Positions 47,875 to 56,941 are shown, counted from the first letter of the stretch. The stretch: 64,000 bases of DNA from JBFAPK01 sp040676675 (GCF_040676675.1 NZ_JBFAPK010000001.1:638213-702212); one strand, 5' to 3'. The notes: a model not told the origin generated them from the sequence alone. Made by a program: numbers and translations.

Positions 47875-50274
47875 TCAGTCCGTCGGTACCACGATCTCGA
47901 CGGTCAGCGTCCCGCTGGCCGGTACGAGATAGACGCCGGCCGACGGCGGCGTGGGCCGGCGCGGGGCGGAACCCGTCGCCGCCGCCGTACCGGTGGTGGC
48001 CGGCGCCGTGGGCGTGCCGGCCGGCGACGCGGCGGCGGTCGGCGGGGCCGTCGGTGCGAGCGTGACCGTGGCCGACGGTGCCGGAGCACCTGGCGGCAGC
48101 GACCGGCGCGGCGGTACGAGCCGGGCCGGTTCCGACGGTGGGGTGCTCGCGATCTCCGTGGGAGTCGGGGCGCCCGGCGTCACCGTCGCGTTCCCGCCGG
48201 CCGCCGCGTCTCCACCGGCCGGCGCGGCCCGCCCGTCGCGTCGCGGTGCCGGCTGCGGGACGTACTCGCTGCGGTAGTACCGCCCCTCGGCGTCGCCGAC
48301 CTCGTAGCTGAAGTAGACGGGCTGGCTCGGCAGGACCGGGAACCGGTAGCGCCCGTCCGCATTCACCCAGACCGTACCGGCGACGTCGCCGGTGCCGGCG
48401 TTGTGCGCCTGCACGAACCCGTTCCCGAGTGGCTCGCCCGCCCGGCTGGTGATGGTGCCGTCGACGGTGACGGAGTCCTTGCGCAGGCCGATGTCGTACG
48501 TGGCGGTGCCACCGGCCGGGACCTTGATCCGAGTCGCCTCGTACCGACTGGCCACGCCGCCCGACCACTGGTCCGGGTAATCGTCGTAACCCAGGAAGAG
48601 CAGGGGCCACTCGTACGGGCCCAGCTCCGTGATCTGGTACCTGCCGTTGGCGTCGGTGGTGATGTCCTCGGGCGGGCCGGAGCCGGCGTGGTAGGAGAGG
48701 AGGCTCACCCGCGCGTCAACGACCGGAGCACCGGTCGCCTTGTCGGTCACCCGGCCCGAGATGGTGCCCGCCCTGTCGAGCAGCACCCTCGGGCCGGCGA
48801 CGGTCGTCCCCGCCTTAACCAGCACGGTCACCACCGCGCGCTGGTCGCCGGTGCCGCCCGACGCGCCGACCCACTGCCGCCCGTATCCCGACGGCGGATC
48901 CGACCAGCCGGGATCGGCGAAGAGGTTGTACGAGCCGGCCTCCAGCGGGCCGATGGTCATCCGTCCGGCGCCGTCGGTGCAATCGCCGTAGCCGTCGGGC
49001 AGGTGCGGGTTCCGTACGGTGAGCGCGAAGACGCAGACGTCGGCCAGGGGCGCGCCCGTCGCGCGGTCGACGACGGTGGTGGTGATCCGACCGGCGAGCC
49101 GCAGCCGGACCGTGACGTCGACCGTCTTGTTCGCCTGGACCTCGACGAACGGGGTTTCCTGCGGGAAGTAGCTGCCGTCCTCGGTGCGGACGTAGAACTG
49201 CTGGCGGCTGCCCTCCGGCAGTCCGCTCAGAATCACCGCCCCGGTGCCGTTGCTGCATTCACCGTCCGCGCAGAAGTTGGCGACCGGCGCGCCCGTGTCG
49301 GCGTCGACGGCGAGGACGCGGACCGAACCGGTCGGCAGCAGGCTGTCGGCGATTCGGGCGTCCTGGTTCGCCGTCACCACGACCTGGTCGGCGTGCTCGT
49401 AGTCGAGCTTGCCCCGGTAGTACTGGTAGCGGTCGCCATGCTCGAACGAGACCCGGTACGCGCCGGCCAGCAGGGTCGGGAGGGTGAACTCTCCGTTGTC
49501 GTCGGCGGTCGTGGTCTCGTACCCGGGCTCGGCCCTGACGTAGGCCCCGGCCAGCGGCGCGCCGTTGGGCGCGGTGAGCCGCCCCGACAGGCTGCCCGTG
49601 CCGAGCGCGGTGTCGTCGGCGACAACCTCCTCGTTCGGCCGTACCTCGAACACGGTGGCCGCGGCTTCGTCGATCTGCCCCGGTACGTACTGGTCCTGGT
49701 ACGACCCCGGGACGGGTGTGAAGGAGACGACGTACCGGCCGGGCAGCGCGGAGATCCGGTAACGGCCGTCGTCGTCGGTGAAACCGTACGCGCTGTCCCC
49801 GGTCTCCATCTGCCGGGCGAAGATGCTCAACGCGGGGACGGGAGCGCCGGCGGCGTCCTTGATCTGGCCGACGATGGTGCCGCCGGCCAGGAGTTGCTCG
49901 TCCACCCGGGTCGCCGTTCCGTTGACGACCGCGATGCCGTCGGCGTCCGAGAGGCTCCGCTTGTGCAGGTGGTACTGCTCGGGCCCGCCCTCCGGCGCGA
50001 AGCCGAGGAAGTACGACCCCGTGCCGAGATTGCCGAAGCGGTAGTTACCGCCGCCGTCGGCCCGTGTGGAGCTGACGTATTCCCTGGTCTCGAAGGGCTT
50101 TTCGGCATAGAGGTCCACCCGGGCGTTGGCGGCTGCCGCGCCGCTGGCCGTGGTGAGGTGGCCGGTGATCGATCCGGTGCCGGTGGCCGCCGCCGCGGGG
50201 GGTGACCCCACCAGGACGACGGCCCCGAGTGTCGCGCCGGCCAGGACGGCGCGGCGCGTCAGGGGAAATCGCAA
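47875..50274 (-). CDS. secreted carboxypeptidase-regulatory-like repeat protein C
   Basis: 799 aa, first and longest of the three paralogues. N-terminus MRFPLTRRAVLAGATLGAVVLVGSPPAAAA is a Tat-like signal. Prealbumin-type modules include GSITGHLTTASGAAAANARV, TGSLSGRLTAPNGAPLAGAYV and AGTISGRVTDKATGAPVVDARV. Both cysteine pairs are present (NFCADGECSNGTGA; VCVFALTVRN with GYGDCTDG). Compared with B it has an extra Pro/Ala/Thr-rich stretch of about 60 residues before the shared tail RRPTPPSAGVYLVPASGTLTVEIVV, probably a wall-spanning linker. TTG 50274 follows GAGGA at 6 bases. The C-B-A order and separate terminators indicate three transcription units. Confidence 0.9.
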   Translation of the reverse strand: MRFPLTRRAVLAGATLGAVVLVGSPPAAAATGTGSITGHLTTASGAAAANARVDLYAEKPFETREYVSSTRADGGGNYRFGNLGTGSYFLGFAPEGGPEQYHLHKRSLSDADGIAVVNGTATRVDEQLLAGGTIVGQIKDAAGAPVPALSIFARQMETGDSAYGFTDDDGRYRISALPGRYVVSFTPVPGSYQDQYVPGQIDEAAATVFEVRPNEEVVADDTALGTGSLSGRLTAPNGAPLAGAYVRAEPGYETTTADDNGEFTLPTLLAGAYRVSFEHGDRYQYYRGKLDYEHADQVVVTANQDARIADSLLPTGSVRVLAVDADTGAPVANFCADGECSNGTGAVILSGLPEGSRQQFYVRTEDGSYFPQETPFVEVQANKTVDVTVRLRLAGRITTTVVDRATGAPLADVCVFALTVRNPHLPDGYGDCTDGAGRMTIGPLEAGSYNLFADPGWSDPPSGYGRQWVGASGGTGDQRAVVTVLVKAGTTVAGPRVLLDRAGTISGRVTDKATGAPVVDARVSLLSYHAGSGPPEDITTDANGRYQITELGPYEWPLLFLGYDDYPDQWSGGVASRYEATRIKVPAGGTATYDIGLRKDSVTVDGTITSRAGEPLGNGFVQAHNAGTGDVAGTVWVNADGRYRFPVLPSQPVYFSYEVGDAEGRYYRSEYVPQPAPRRDGRAAPAGGDAAAGGNATVTPGAPTPTEIASTPPSEPARLVPPRRSLPPGAPAPSATVTLAPTAPPTAAASPAGTPTAPATTGTAAATGSAPRRPTPPSAGVYLVPASGTLTVEIVVPTD

Positions 50275-50687
50275 TTGACGTCCTCAAGGGAGAGAGAGCG
50301 ACTGCCGGGACGCCCGTTTGCCGTGCATATGCATGCGTCGATCCGCGCCCCGGGTCGAGATTGACCGGGCGACGATATTTCACCGCCGCCGCGCCTGGTC
50401 TCGGCCGTTCGGGCGGGACTCGTACGGGCCGAGTCGGCCGAGGGAGTGGTGGATAACCTGTGGATAGTCGCCCAAGGTTGTGGATAACTCGCTCGACAGT
50501 GGGTCGGACCAGCGCGTACGTCGGCGTGGACGATGTGGAAAACTCCACCGACCGCCCGGTTCCGGTCCACCCCCAGCCGGCGGGCGCTGGATCCGCTTCG
50601 ACCCCGGCTCCGGTCCGCCCCTGCCCGACGGCGTGGACTCCATCCCGGCCCCGCGTGCCTGCCTGGATCTTGTCCCGACCCCGCCGG
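50275..50687. other. 413-bp intergenic region upstream of protein C
   Basis: No gene was seen. The part nearest protein C is locally AT-rich (50275-50345) and should hold its promoter. The middle holds the DnaA-box-like cluster at 50448-50542. The part nearest the LytTR gene is GC-rich with several GTCC/CCGGTTCC repeats and no clear terminator. Confidence 0.6.
50448..50542. promoter_or_regulatory. cluster of four DnaA-box-like 9-mers
   Basis: Same-orientation 9-mers: GGTGGATAA (50448), TGTGGATAG (50459), TGTGGATAA (50479) and TGTGGAAAA (50534). The third is the exact complement of TTATCCACA, the consensus DnaA box. The first three start 11 and 20 bases apart, close to one and two helical turns. 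It is located just upstream of the triplicated secreted-protein array. Confidence 0.6.
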
Positions 50688-51443
50688 CTACCGGTTCCAG
50701 TCCTGTTTCGCCGCGCGGACCAGCTTGTCCTTCAGCTCCCTGGTGTGCCGGCGGCTGACCGGCAGCTCGGTGCCGTCGACCACCACCACGTAACCGGAGT
50801 TGGCCAGCCGCAGCTCGGCGATCAACCGAAGCTGCACCAGGTACGAGCGGTGGATCCGGACGAACCCGGCGTCGGCCCAGCGCTCGGCGAGCGTCGCCAG
50901 CGGCACCCGGACCAGGTGGGAGCTCTCGGCCGTGTGCAGCCGCGCGTAGTCGCCCTGCGCCTCGACCCACCGTACGGCCGAGCGCGGCAGCATCCGCGTG
51001 GTCCCCGCCAGCTCCACCGGGATCGTCGGGTCCTCCTCCGCCCGGGCCAGCGCGGCGGGGTGGCTCGGTACCACCCGGGAGCCGACCACCCGGCGCAGCG
51101 ACTCGGCCAGCCGCTCGGCCCGTACCGGCTTGCGCACGTAGTCGGTGACGCCCAGGTCGAAGGCGTCCACCGCCGCGTCGTCGTACGCGGTGACGAAGAC
51201 GATCGCCGGCGGCCGTGCGAACCGGCGCAACAGCCGGGCCAGCTCCATCCCGTCGAGACCGGGCATGCGGATGTCCAGGAAGACCGCGTCGACGTCGGTG
51301 TCGCGCAGCACCCGCAGCGCCTCGGTGGCGTCCGAGGCGGTGTGCAGGCGGGCCACCCGTGGATCCGCGCGCAGGTGGTAGGCCAACTCGTCCAGGGCAG
51401 GCGGTTCGTCGTCCACCGCGAGCACGCGCAGGAAGCCGGTCAC
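50688..51443 (-). CDS. LytTR family response regulator
   Basis: 251 aa. The receiver domain (about residues 1-115) has VLAVDDEPP, phosphoacceptor Asp 57 in AVFLDIRMPGLDG, and the lysine in TDYVRKPVRAE. The C-terminal LytTR DNA-binding domain (about 150-251) shows VRWVEAQGDYARLHT, FVRIHRSYLVQL and VVDGTELPVSRRHTRELKDKL. GTG 51443 is chosen because GGAG lies 5 bases upstream; GTG 51449 would sit inside that site. It pairs with the LytS-like kinase 25 bases upstream. Such pairs often control monocarboxylate or peptide transporters. Confidence 0.94.
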   Translation of the reverse strand: MTGFLRVLAVDDEPPALDELAYHLRADPRVARLHTASDATEALRVLRDTDVDAVFLDIRMPGLDGMELARLLRRFARPPAIVFVTAYDDAAVDAFDLGVTDYVRKPVRAERLAESLRRVVGSRVVPSHPAALARAEEDPTIPVELAGTTRMLPRSAVRWVEAQGDYARLHTAESSHLVRVPLATLAERWADAGFVRIHRSYLVQLRLIAELRLANSGYVVVVDGTELPVSRRHTRELKDKLVRAAKQDWNR

Positions 51444-51468
51444 GTCCACTCCTCACCGCCGCGGCCGG

Positions 51469-52695
51469 TCACGCACTGGCCCGTACGTGCCGGTGGAACT
51501 TCGGGATCCGCATGCTCACCTTCGTACCCGACCCGACCCCGGTCTCCACGACCAGCCCGTACTGGTCGCCGAAGACGGAGCGGAGCCGCTCGTCCACGTT
51601 GGAGAGTCCGACGTGCTGGCCGGAGTCCTCGACCGGGTCCGCGGACGACTCCGGGTCGCCCGCCGCCAGGCCCGCCACCAGTACCGCCGGGTCCATGCCG
51701 ACGCCGTCGTCCTCCACGGTGATGTGGCACTCGGCGCCCGCGTCCCGCGCCTCGATGCTGACCATGCCGGTACCGGGCTTGCGGGACAGGCCGTGCCGTA
51801 CCGCGTTCTCGACCAGCGGTTGCAGGCAGAGGAACGGCACGCCGACCGGTAGCACCTCGGGCGCGATCTGGAGGCGTACCTGCAACCGGTCGCCGAACCG
51901 GGCGCGCTCGATCGTGAGGTAGCGGTCGATCGAGCGAAGCTCCTCGGCGAGCGTGGTGAACTCGCCGTGGGCCCGGAACGAGTACCGGGTGAACTCGGCG
52001 AACTCCAGGATCAGTTCGCGGGCCCGCTCCGGGTCGGTACGGACGAACGAGGCGATCGCGGTCAGCGCGTTGTAGATGAAGTGCGGGCTGATCTGCGCCC
52101 GGAGCGCCCGTACCTCGGCGCGGGCCAGCCGCTCCCGCGACGAGTCGAGTTCGGCCAGCGCGAGCTGGGTGCTCGCCCAGTGGGCGGTCTCCAGGGTCGC
52201 CTGCACCAGGCCGGGGGCGGGGTGGTCGTCGGCGACGGCGACCAGCGCGCCGGTCGCCCGCCCCGGCCCGGCCAGCGGCGCCACCACGGCACCCCGGACC
52301 GGGCAGTCCACCCGGTCGCAGTGCAGCTCCGACTGACCCAGTACCGCCGACCGGTCGCTGGTGATCGCCCGGCGGGCGGCCGCGGCCAGTTGCTCGCCGT
52401 GGTGGCCGCCCCGCCCGTCGAGCGCGAGCAGGCCGTTGGCGTCGAAGAGGGCGAGACCGGCCGCCCCGACCAGGGTGCGCAGGTGGCGTACGGCCTTCCC
52501 GGCGGCGGTCGCGCTGAGGCCGGTGCGCAGCGGGTCGGCGGCGAGTCCGGCGGTGTGCAGCACGTCGTACGTCGCCCGCTGGGTCGCCGTGGCGATGCTC
52601 CGGCGGGCCCGCAGCCGTACCACCGCGAACATGGCGGCGCCGAGCGCGCTCACCAGCGCGACGACCGCGAGCGCCGCGGACAGGTTCGCCCTCAC
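51469..52695 (-). CDS. LytS-like sensor histidine kinase
   Basis: 408 aa. One N-terminal membrane segment (AALAVVALVSALGAAMFAVV) is followed by a GAF-like domain (about 60-185) holding three cysteines close together (ELHCDRVDCPVRGAV). The kinase is of the LytS/His_kinase type, with phosphoacceptor His in LRAQISPHFIYNALTAIAS, N box LQPLVENAVRHGL, and DDGVGMD with VGLSNVDERLRSVFG. GTG 52695 has TTAGAT 6 bases upstream, a possible leaderless start. Partner of the LytTR regulator. The cysteines could bind metal or sense redox; this is inference. Confidence 0.93.
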   Translation of the reverse strand: MRANLSAALAVVALVSALGAAMFAVVRLRARRSIATATQRATYDVLHTAGLAADPLRTGLSATAAGKAVRHLRTLVGAAGLALFDANGLLALDGRGGHHGEQLAAAARRAITSDRSAVLGQSELHCDRVDCPVRGAVVAPLAGPGRATGALVAVADDHPAPGLVQATLETAHWASTQLALAELDSSRERLARAEVRALRAQISPHFIYNALTAIASFVRTDPERARELILEFAEFTRYSFRAHGEFTTLAEELRSIDRYLTIERARFGDRLQVRLQIAPEVLPVGVPFLCLQPLVENAVRHGLSRKPGTGMVSIEARDAGAECHITVEDDGVGMDPAVLVAGLAAGDPESSADPVEDSGQHVGLSNVDERLRSVFGDQYGLVVETGVGSGTKVSMRIPKFHRHVRASA

Positions 52696-52757
52696 GCACA
52701 GATCTAAACCGCTCGACGGCCCCGGGGCAATGTCGCAACCCGCGCCGTCCCCCGCCT

Positions 52758-52802
52758 GCGAGTCGCGCCGCCGCCCGCAGGCGTCACCAAGCGGAGGGAG
52801 CG
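52758..52802. repeat. 45-bp dispersed intergenic repeat, copy 2
   Basis: Matches 18323-18367 at 43 of 45 positions, same strand. It lies 79 bases beyond the sugar-transferase stop and is followed by GCGAAGCGACT-type short repeats. Confidence 0.85.
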
Positions 52803-52880
52803 AAGCGACTGGAGCGACTGGCGCCTACAGGGCGGCTTTCCGGGCGCGCGAGCCGCCCGAGCGGAGCGAGGGCCAGAAAC

Positions 52881-54434
52881 TCAGTACGCGCCCTTGCGGG
52901 CGAGGACGACGCCGATGGTGCGCCAGAGGATGCTGAGGTCGTAGGCGAGGGACCAGTTGTCGACGTAGTAGAGGTCCAGCCGGACCGCCTCGTCCCAGGA
53001 GAGGTCGGAGCGGCCGGAGACCTGCCACAGGCCGGTCATGCCGGGGCGGACCAGCAGGCGGCGGCGGACGTCGCCGAGGAAGTCGCCGTCGTCGGCGGGG
53101 AGCGGGCGGGGGCCGACCAGGGACATCTCGCCCCAGAGCACGTTGATCAGCTGGGGCAGCTCGTCGAGGGAGCTGGCCCGCAGGAAGCGGCCGACCGGGA
53201 AGACCCGCGGATCCTGCTTGATCTTGAAGAGCATGCCGTCGGTCTCGTTCTGGTCGACCAGCCCGGCGAGCCGATCCTCGGCGTCGACGTACATGGTGCG
53301 GAACTTCCAGACCCGGAACGTACGGCCCTCGTGCCCGACCCGGGGCTGCCGGAAGAAGACCGGACCGGGGTCGGAGATCCGGATCGCGAGCGCGATCACG
53401 ATGAAGAGCGGGATGAGCAGCAACAGCCCGAGACCGGCCGCGACCCGGTCCATCAGGTTTTTCACCAGCAGGGCCGGACCCGACAGGGTCGGTTCCTCGA
53501 CGTGCAGCAGCGGCAGGCCCTCGATGGGCCGGATGTGCACCCGGGGGCCGGCGATGTCGGTCAGCTGCGGGGCGACGATCAAGTCGACCCCGGAGCCCTC
53601 CAGCTGCCAGGCGAGCCGGCGCAGCTCGCCCGGTTCCGCGCTGGCCGAGCCGCAGACCGCGATCGTGTCCCCGCCGACCTCGCGGACCAGGGCGAGCACG
53701 TCGCGACCGGCGTAGACCGGCACCGGGGTCTCGATCCCGCGTACGGCGGCGTAGCCGTCGGTGAGGTGGATCGCGACCGGCACCAGGCCGGCGGCCGGGC
53801 TGCGGGTGACGGCGGTGTAGACCTCCAGCGCCTCGGGGAGCGTGCCCACCAGCACCATCCGGTGCGCGGCGTGCCCGGCCCGCTTGCGGATCACGTGCAG
53901 CACGTACCGGGCCAGGATGCGGGCGAGCAGGATCAGCACCATCGCGCCGACCAACGCGGTGGCGACCGAAAGCCGGGACAGGTCGAGCTGCCTGGCGAAG
54001 GCGATGAACGAGACGGTGGCGGCCACGGTCACCGCGGCCCGGACCACCCGTTTGAACTCGTCGGCGCCGAGGCCCAGGTAGCGGCGGTCGTACGCCCGGT
54101 TGCCCCAGAGCACCAGCAGCCAGCCGAGCGGGAGGAAACCGTACGCGATGCCGTAGAACCAGTTGTGCCAGCCGGAGAAGCCCGAGTTGGCCTGGGGAAG
54201 CAGGGCGATGGCGATCCAGCTGGCCAGCGCCGCCGCGCCGAAGTCGAGCAGGACGAGGACGACGGTGTAGGGCCGGTGCCACCGGGAGACGCGCCGGCGG
54301 GCCCGCGCCCACGCGGAGCGGGGTACGCCGTTGGTCGGGTTGGGCGTCGGCGGCTGGATCTCGAAGCTGTCGACGTGCCGCGCATAGTTGGTCCGGCCTG
54401 AGTTGCCTACCGGACGCTGGAGGCTTGTCGTCAC
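52881..54434 (-). CDS. polyprenyl-phosphate sugar-1-phosphate transferase (WbaP/CpsE type)
   Basis: 517 aa initiating glycosyltransferase that loads a sugar-1-phosphate onto undecaprenyl phosphate to start an exopolysaccharide or wall glycan. It has four N-terminal membrane helices (for example TVVLVLLDFGAAALASWIAIALL), a CoA-binding-like domain (RMVLVGTLPEALEVY), one more helix (GLGLLLLIPLFIVIALAI) and the catalytic Bac_transf domain: PVFFRQPRVGHEGRTFRVWKFRTM, SLDELPQLINVLWGEMSLVGPRPL, RPGMTGLWQVSGRSDLSWDEAV. GTG 54434 is the preferred start; ATG 54455 and GTGs upstream to about 54494 are in frame. Confidence 0.9.
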   Translation of the reverse strand: MTTSLQRPVGNSGRTNYARHVDSFEIQPPTPNPTNGVPRSAWARARRRVSRWHRPYTVVLVLLDFGAAALASWIAIALLPQANSGFSGWHNWFYGIAYGFLPLGWLLVLWGNRAYDRRYLGLGADEFKRVVRAAVTVAATVSFIAFARQLDLSRLSVATALVGAMVLILLARILARYVLHVIRKRAGHAAHRMVLVGTLPEALEVYTAVTRSPAAGLVPVAIHLTDGYAAVRGIETPVPVYAGRDVLALVREVGGDTIAVCGSASAEPGELRRLAWQLEGSGVDLIVAPQLTDIAGPRVHIRPIEGLPLLHVEEPTLSGPALLVKNLMDRVAAGLGLLLLIPLFIVIALAIRISDPGPVFFRQPRVGHEGRTFRVWKFRTMYVDAEDRLAGLVDQNETDGMLFKIKQDPRVFPVGRFLRASSLDELPQLINVLWGEMSLVGPRPLPADDGDFLGDVRRRLLVRPGMTGLWQVSGRSDLSWDEAVRLDLYYVDNWSLAYDLSILWRTIGVVLARKGAY

Positions 54435-54614
54435 CTCACCTACGTCCTCCCGCATGACACGCGCTGCCCACTCGCCATAAGGGCTCGGGTCGCCCACCGT
54501 CACAGTCTCCCACCGCGACACCCGGGAGAACTCGACCCGAGGGACATTACGCCCCACCGCCGCGCGGTGGGAGCCGGCCGGCCACCCCCGAAGACGGAGC
54601 CGGTAGACCGAGTC

Positions 54615-54620
54615 ACTATA
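54615..54620 (-). promoter_or_regulatory. -10 hexamer of the sugar transferase
   Basis: TATAGT on the minus strand is a near-ideal -10. TTCCAC 16 bases further upstream could serve as a poor -35. It predicts a leader of about 170 bases before GTG 54434, unusual among the many leaderless genes here. Confidence 0.5.
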
Positions 54621-54708
54621 CCGATGGATGGGGTCCGTGGAAGGGCTGCGCGCTGGGCAGTTGTACCGCTCGTGCGGCATTCCTTCCCCTGCTGGCGAAT
54701 CTGGTTAC

Positions 54709-55569
54709 TCACCGCACAAGCCGGGACAGCCGACGGTCAGCGAGCGGCTTGCCCCCGGTCTGGCAGGTCGGGCAGTACTGGAGGCTCGAATCGGCGAACG
54801 AGACCTCGCGCACCGTATCGCCACAGACGGGACAGGGAAGGCCAGTCCGGGCGTGGACCCGCAGGCCCGAGCGCTTCTCGCCCTTCAACTCGGCCGCCCG
54901 CTGCCCCACCGATCGGGCCACGGCGTCGCCCAGCACCGCCCGGGTCGCCTCGTGCAGCGCGGCGAGCTGCGCCTCCGTGAGCCGGTCGGTGATCGCGAAC
55001 GGCGAGAGCCTGGCCGCGTGCAGGATCTCGTCGGAGTACGCGTTGCCGACCCCGGCCAGCACCTGCTGGTCGGTGAGCACCCCCTTGACCTGGCCCCGCC
55101 GGCTGCGCAGCCGCGCCGCGAAGGTCTCCAGGTCGGCCGCGAGCGCGTCCGGGCCCAGCTTGGCCACCCCCGGCACCTGCCCGGGGTCCATCACCAGGTA
55201 CGCCGCGAGCTTCTTCTGGGTGCCGGCCTCGGTCAGGTCGAAGCCGGAGCCGTCGTCGAGGCGTACCCGTACCGCGATGGGGCCCTTGCCCGGTTTCAGC
55301 GGCGTGGCGGACGGAAACGACTCCCGGTAGTGCAGCCAGCCGGCGCGGGCCAGGTGGACCACCAGGTGCAGCTCGCCGTCGAGGACCACGTCGAGGAACT
55401 TGCCGTGCCGCCGGGCGTCCACGACCGCCCGCCCCGACGCCGTCGACGGCGCGGGGTCGTACGTCTTGAGCGCGCTGATCGCGGAGATCTCCAGCCGCTC
55501 GACGCGGTGGCCGACGGCCCGCTCACGCAGGTAACCGGCGAGCGCCTCCACCTCGGGTAACTCGGGCAC
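54709..55569 (-). CDS. Fpg/Nei family DNA glycosylase
   Basis: 286 aa bifunctional base-excision glycosylase/AP lyase of the MutM/Nei family. The N-terminus (V)PELPEVEAL gives the catalytic proline after Met removal and the following glutamate. DARRHGKFLDVVLDG supplies the conserved lysine of the beta-hairpin, and LTDQQVLAGVGNAYSDEILHAARLSP is the helix-two-turn-helix. A C-terminal zinc finger is intact (CPVCGDTV and YCPTCQTGG). The role is removal of oxidised bases. GTG 55569 has TACCGT 7 bases upstream (leaderless). It is not the canonical mutM next to rnc, so it may be a paralogue. Confidence 0.92.
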   Translation of the reverse strand: MPELPEVEALAGYLRERAVGHRVERLEISAISALKTYDPAPSTASGRAVVDARRHGKFLDVVLDGELHLVVHLARAGWLHYRESFPSATPLKPGKGPIAVRVRLDDGSGFDLTEAGTQKKLAAYLVMDPGQVPGVAKLGPDALAADLETFAARLRSRRGQVKGVLTDQQVLAGVGNAYSDEILHAARLSPFAITDRLTEAQLAALHEATRAVLGDAVARSVGQRAAELKGEKRSGLRVHARTGLPCPVCGDTVREVSFADSSLQYCPTCQTGGKPLADRRLSRLVR

Positions 55570-55576
55570 GTCACCA

Positions 55577-55582
55577 ACGGTA
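55577..55582 (-). promoter_or_regulatory. -10 hexamer, leaderless glycosylase gene
   Basis: TACCGT on the minus strand ends 7 bases before GTG 55569. Confidence 0.6.
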
Positions 55583-55723
55583 GCGTCTGTACGAGCCAGC
55601 GAGGGGGAGCGATCTCCGCGAGCCCCGCCGGCGCCGACGAGACCAGCCCGGCCGGCGAGCACGAGGAGCCCCGGCCGGCGGGACCGGGACCAGCCCGGCA
55701 GCCGCGGACGGAAGGTGAACACC

Positions 55724-56941
55724 GTGAAGGTGGTCGTTGCGCACAACCGGTACCGGGAGGCGGCTCCCTCCGGCGAGAACGTGATCGTCGACCTGGAGAT
55801 CGCCCAGCTCGGGGCGGCCGGGGTCGAGGTGCTGCCGTTCCTGCGCAGCTCGGACGAGATCCCCACCATGCCCAAGACCGCCAAGGCGCTGCTGCCGATC
55901 TCGCCGATCTACGCGCCGCGGGCCCAGCACGACCTGGCCGAGCTGCTCCGGACGCACCGGCCGGACGTGCTGCACCTGCACAACCCGTACCCGCTGCTCT
56001 CGCCCTGGGTGGTCCGGACCGCGCACCGGTACGGCGTGCCGGTGGTACAGACCGTGCACAACTACCGCCAGGTCTGCTCCTCCGGCGTCTACTACCGGGA
56101 CGGGCACATCTGCCAGGACTGCCGGGGCCGGGCGCTGGGCGTACCCGCGATCGTGCACCGCTGCTACCGCAACTCCCGGGCGCAGAGCGCGCTGATGGCG
56201 ACCACCCTGGCCGTGCACCGGCCCACCTGGCGTTCGGTGGACCGCTACATCGCCCTCACCTCGGCCGTCGCCGAGCACCTGCGCGACTACGGCATCCCGG
56301 CCGAGCGGATCGTGGTCAAGCCGAACGCGATCCCCGACCCGGGCGCGCCCGCGCCGCTCGGCGACGGCTTCCTCTTCTACGGCCGGCTCTCCCCGGAAAA
56401 GGGGGTCGCGCTGCTGCTCAACGCCTGGCGGCAGCACCCGGAGGGGAGCCTCGGCCGGTTGCGGATCGCCGGCGACGGGGAGCTGCGGGAGCTGGTCGAG
56501 GCCGAGGCCGTCGAGCGGTCGGACGTCGAGTACCTGGGCGTGCTGGACCGGGACGGGGTGCGCGCGGCACTGCGGGACACCGCCGTCGTGCTGGCCGTAC
56601 CGACCTGGCACGACGTCCTGCCCACCGTCGTGATCGAGGCGCTGGCCAGCGGCCGGCCGGTGCTCGGTACCGCGCTCGGCGGCGTGCCGTACCTGGTCGG
56701 CATGGACGATCCGGCGACCGCCGCCGGCTGGGTGGTACCGCCGGAGCCGGCCGCGCTGGCCGCCGCGCTGCCGGCGGCCCGCGAGCGCGCGGCCGCGCTG
56801 GCGCCGCTGGCCCGCGCCCGCTACGAGCGCACCTTCCACCCGGACGTGGTCACGGGCCGGCTGCTCGACGTGTACGCGGGCCTCGCCCGCCGCCCGGCGG
56901 ACGCCCCGCACCCGTCGGACGCCCCGCACCCGTCGATCTAG
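55724..56941 (+). CDS. glycosyltransferase family 4
   Basis: 405 aa GT-B fold glycosyltransferase. The N-terminal domain starts VKVVVAHNRYREAAPSGENVIVDLEIAQL and contains DVLHLHNPYPLLSPWVVRTAHRYGVPVVQTVHNYR and a possible metal-binding CSSGVYYRDGHICQDCRG. The C-terminal nucleotide-binding domain shows FLFYGRLSPEKGVALLLNAWR, AVPTWHDVLPTVVIEALASGRPVLGTALGGVPYLV. Acceptor and donor unknown; likely cell-surface glycan synthesis. GTG 55724 follows GGAAGG at 8 bases; GTG 55715 is possible. The tail DAPHPSDAPHPSI is a short duplication. Confidence 0.9.
   Translation: MKVVVAHNRYREAAPSGENVIVDLEIAQLGAAGVEVLPFLRSSDEIPTMPKTAKALLPISPIYAPRAQHDLAELLRTHRPDVLHLHNPYPLLSPWVVRTAHRYGVPVVQTVHNYRQVCSSGVYYRDGHICQDCRGRALGVPAIVHRCYRNSRAQSALMATTLAVHRPTWRSVDRYIALTSAVAEHLRDYGIPAERIVVKPNAIPDPGAPAPLGDGFLFYGRLSPEKGVALLLNAWRQHPEGSLGRLRIAGDGELRELVEAEAVERSDVEYLGVLDRDGVRAALRDTAVVLAVPTWHDVLPTVVIEALASGRPVLGTALGGVPYLVGMDDPATAAGWVVPPEPAALAAALPAARERAAALAPLARARYERTFHPDVVTGRLLDVYAGLARRPADAPHPSDAPHPSI

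Noticed and set aside
50448..50542. Chromosomal origin oriC
   Set aside because: Only four boxes, no AT-rich unwinding element of adequate length and no dnaA/dnaN flanking genes. It is kept as a DnaA-box cluster only.
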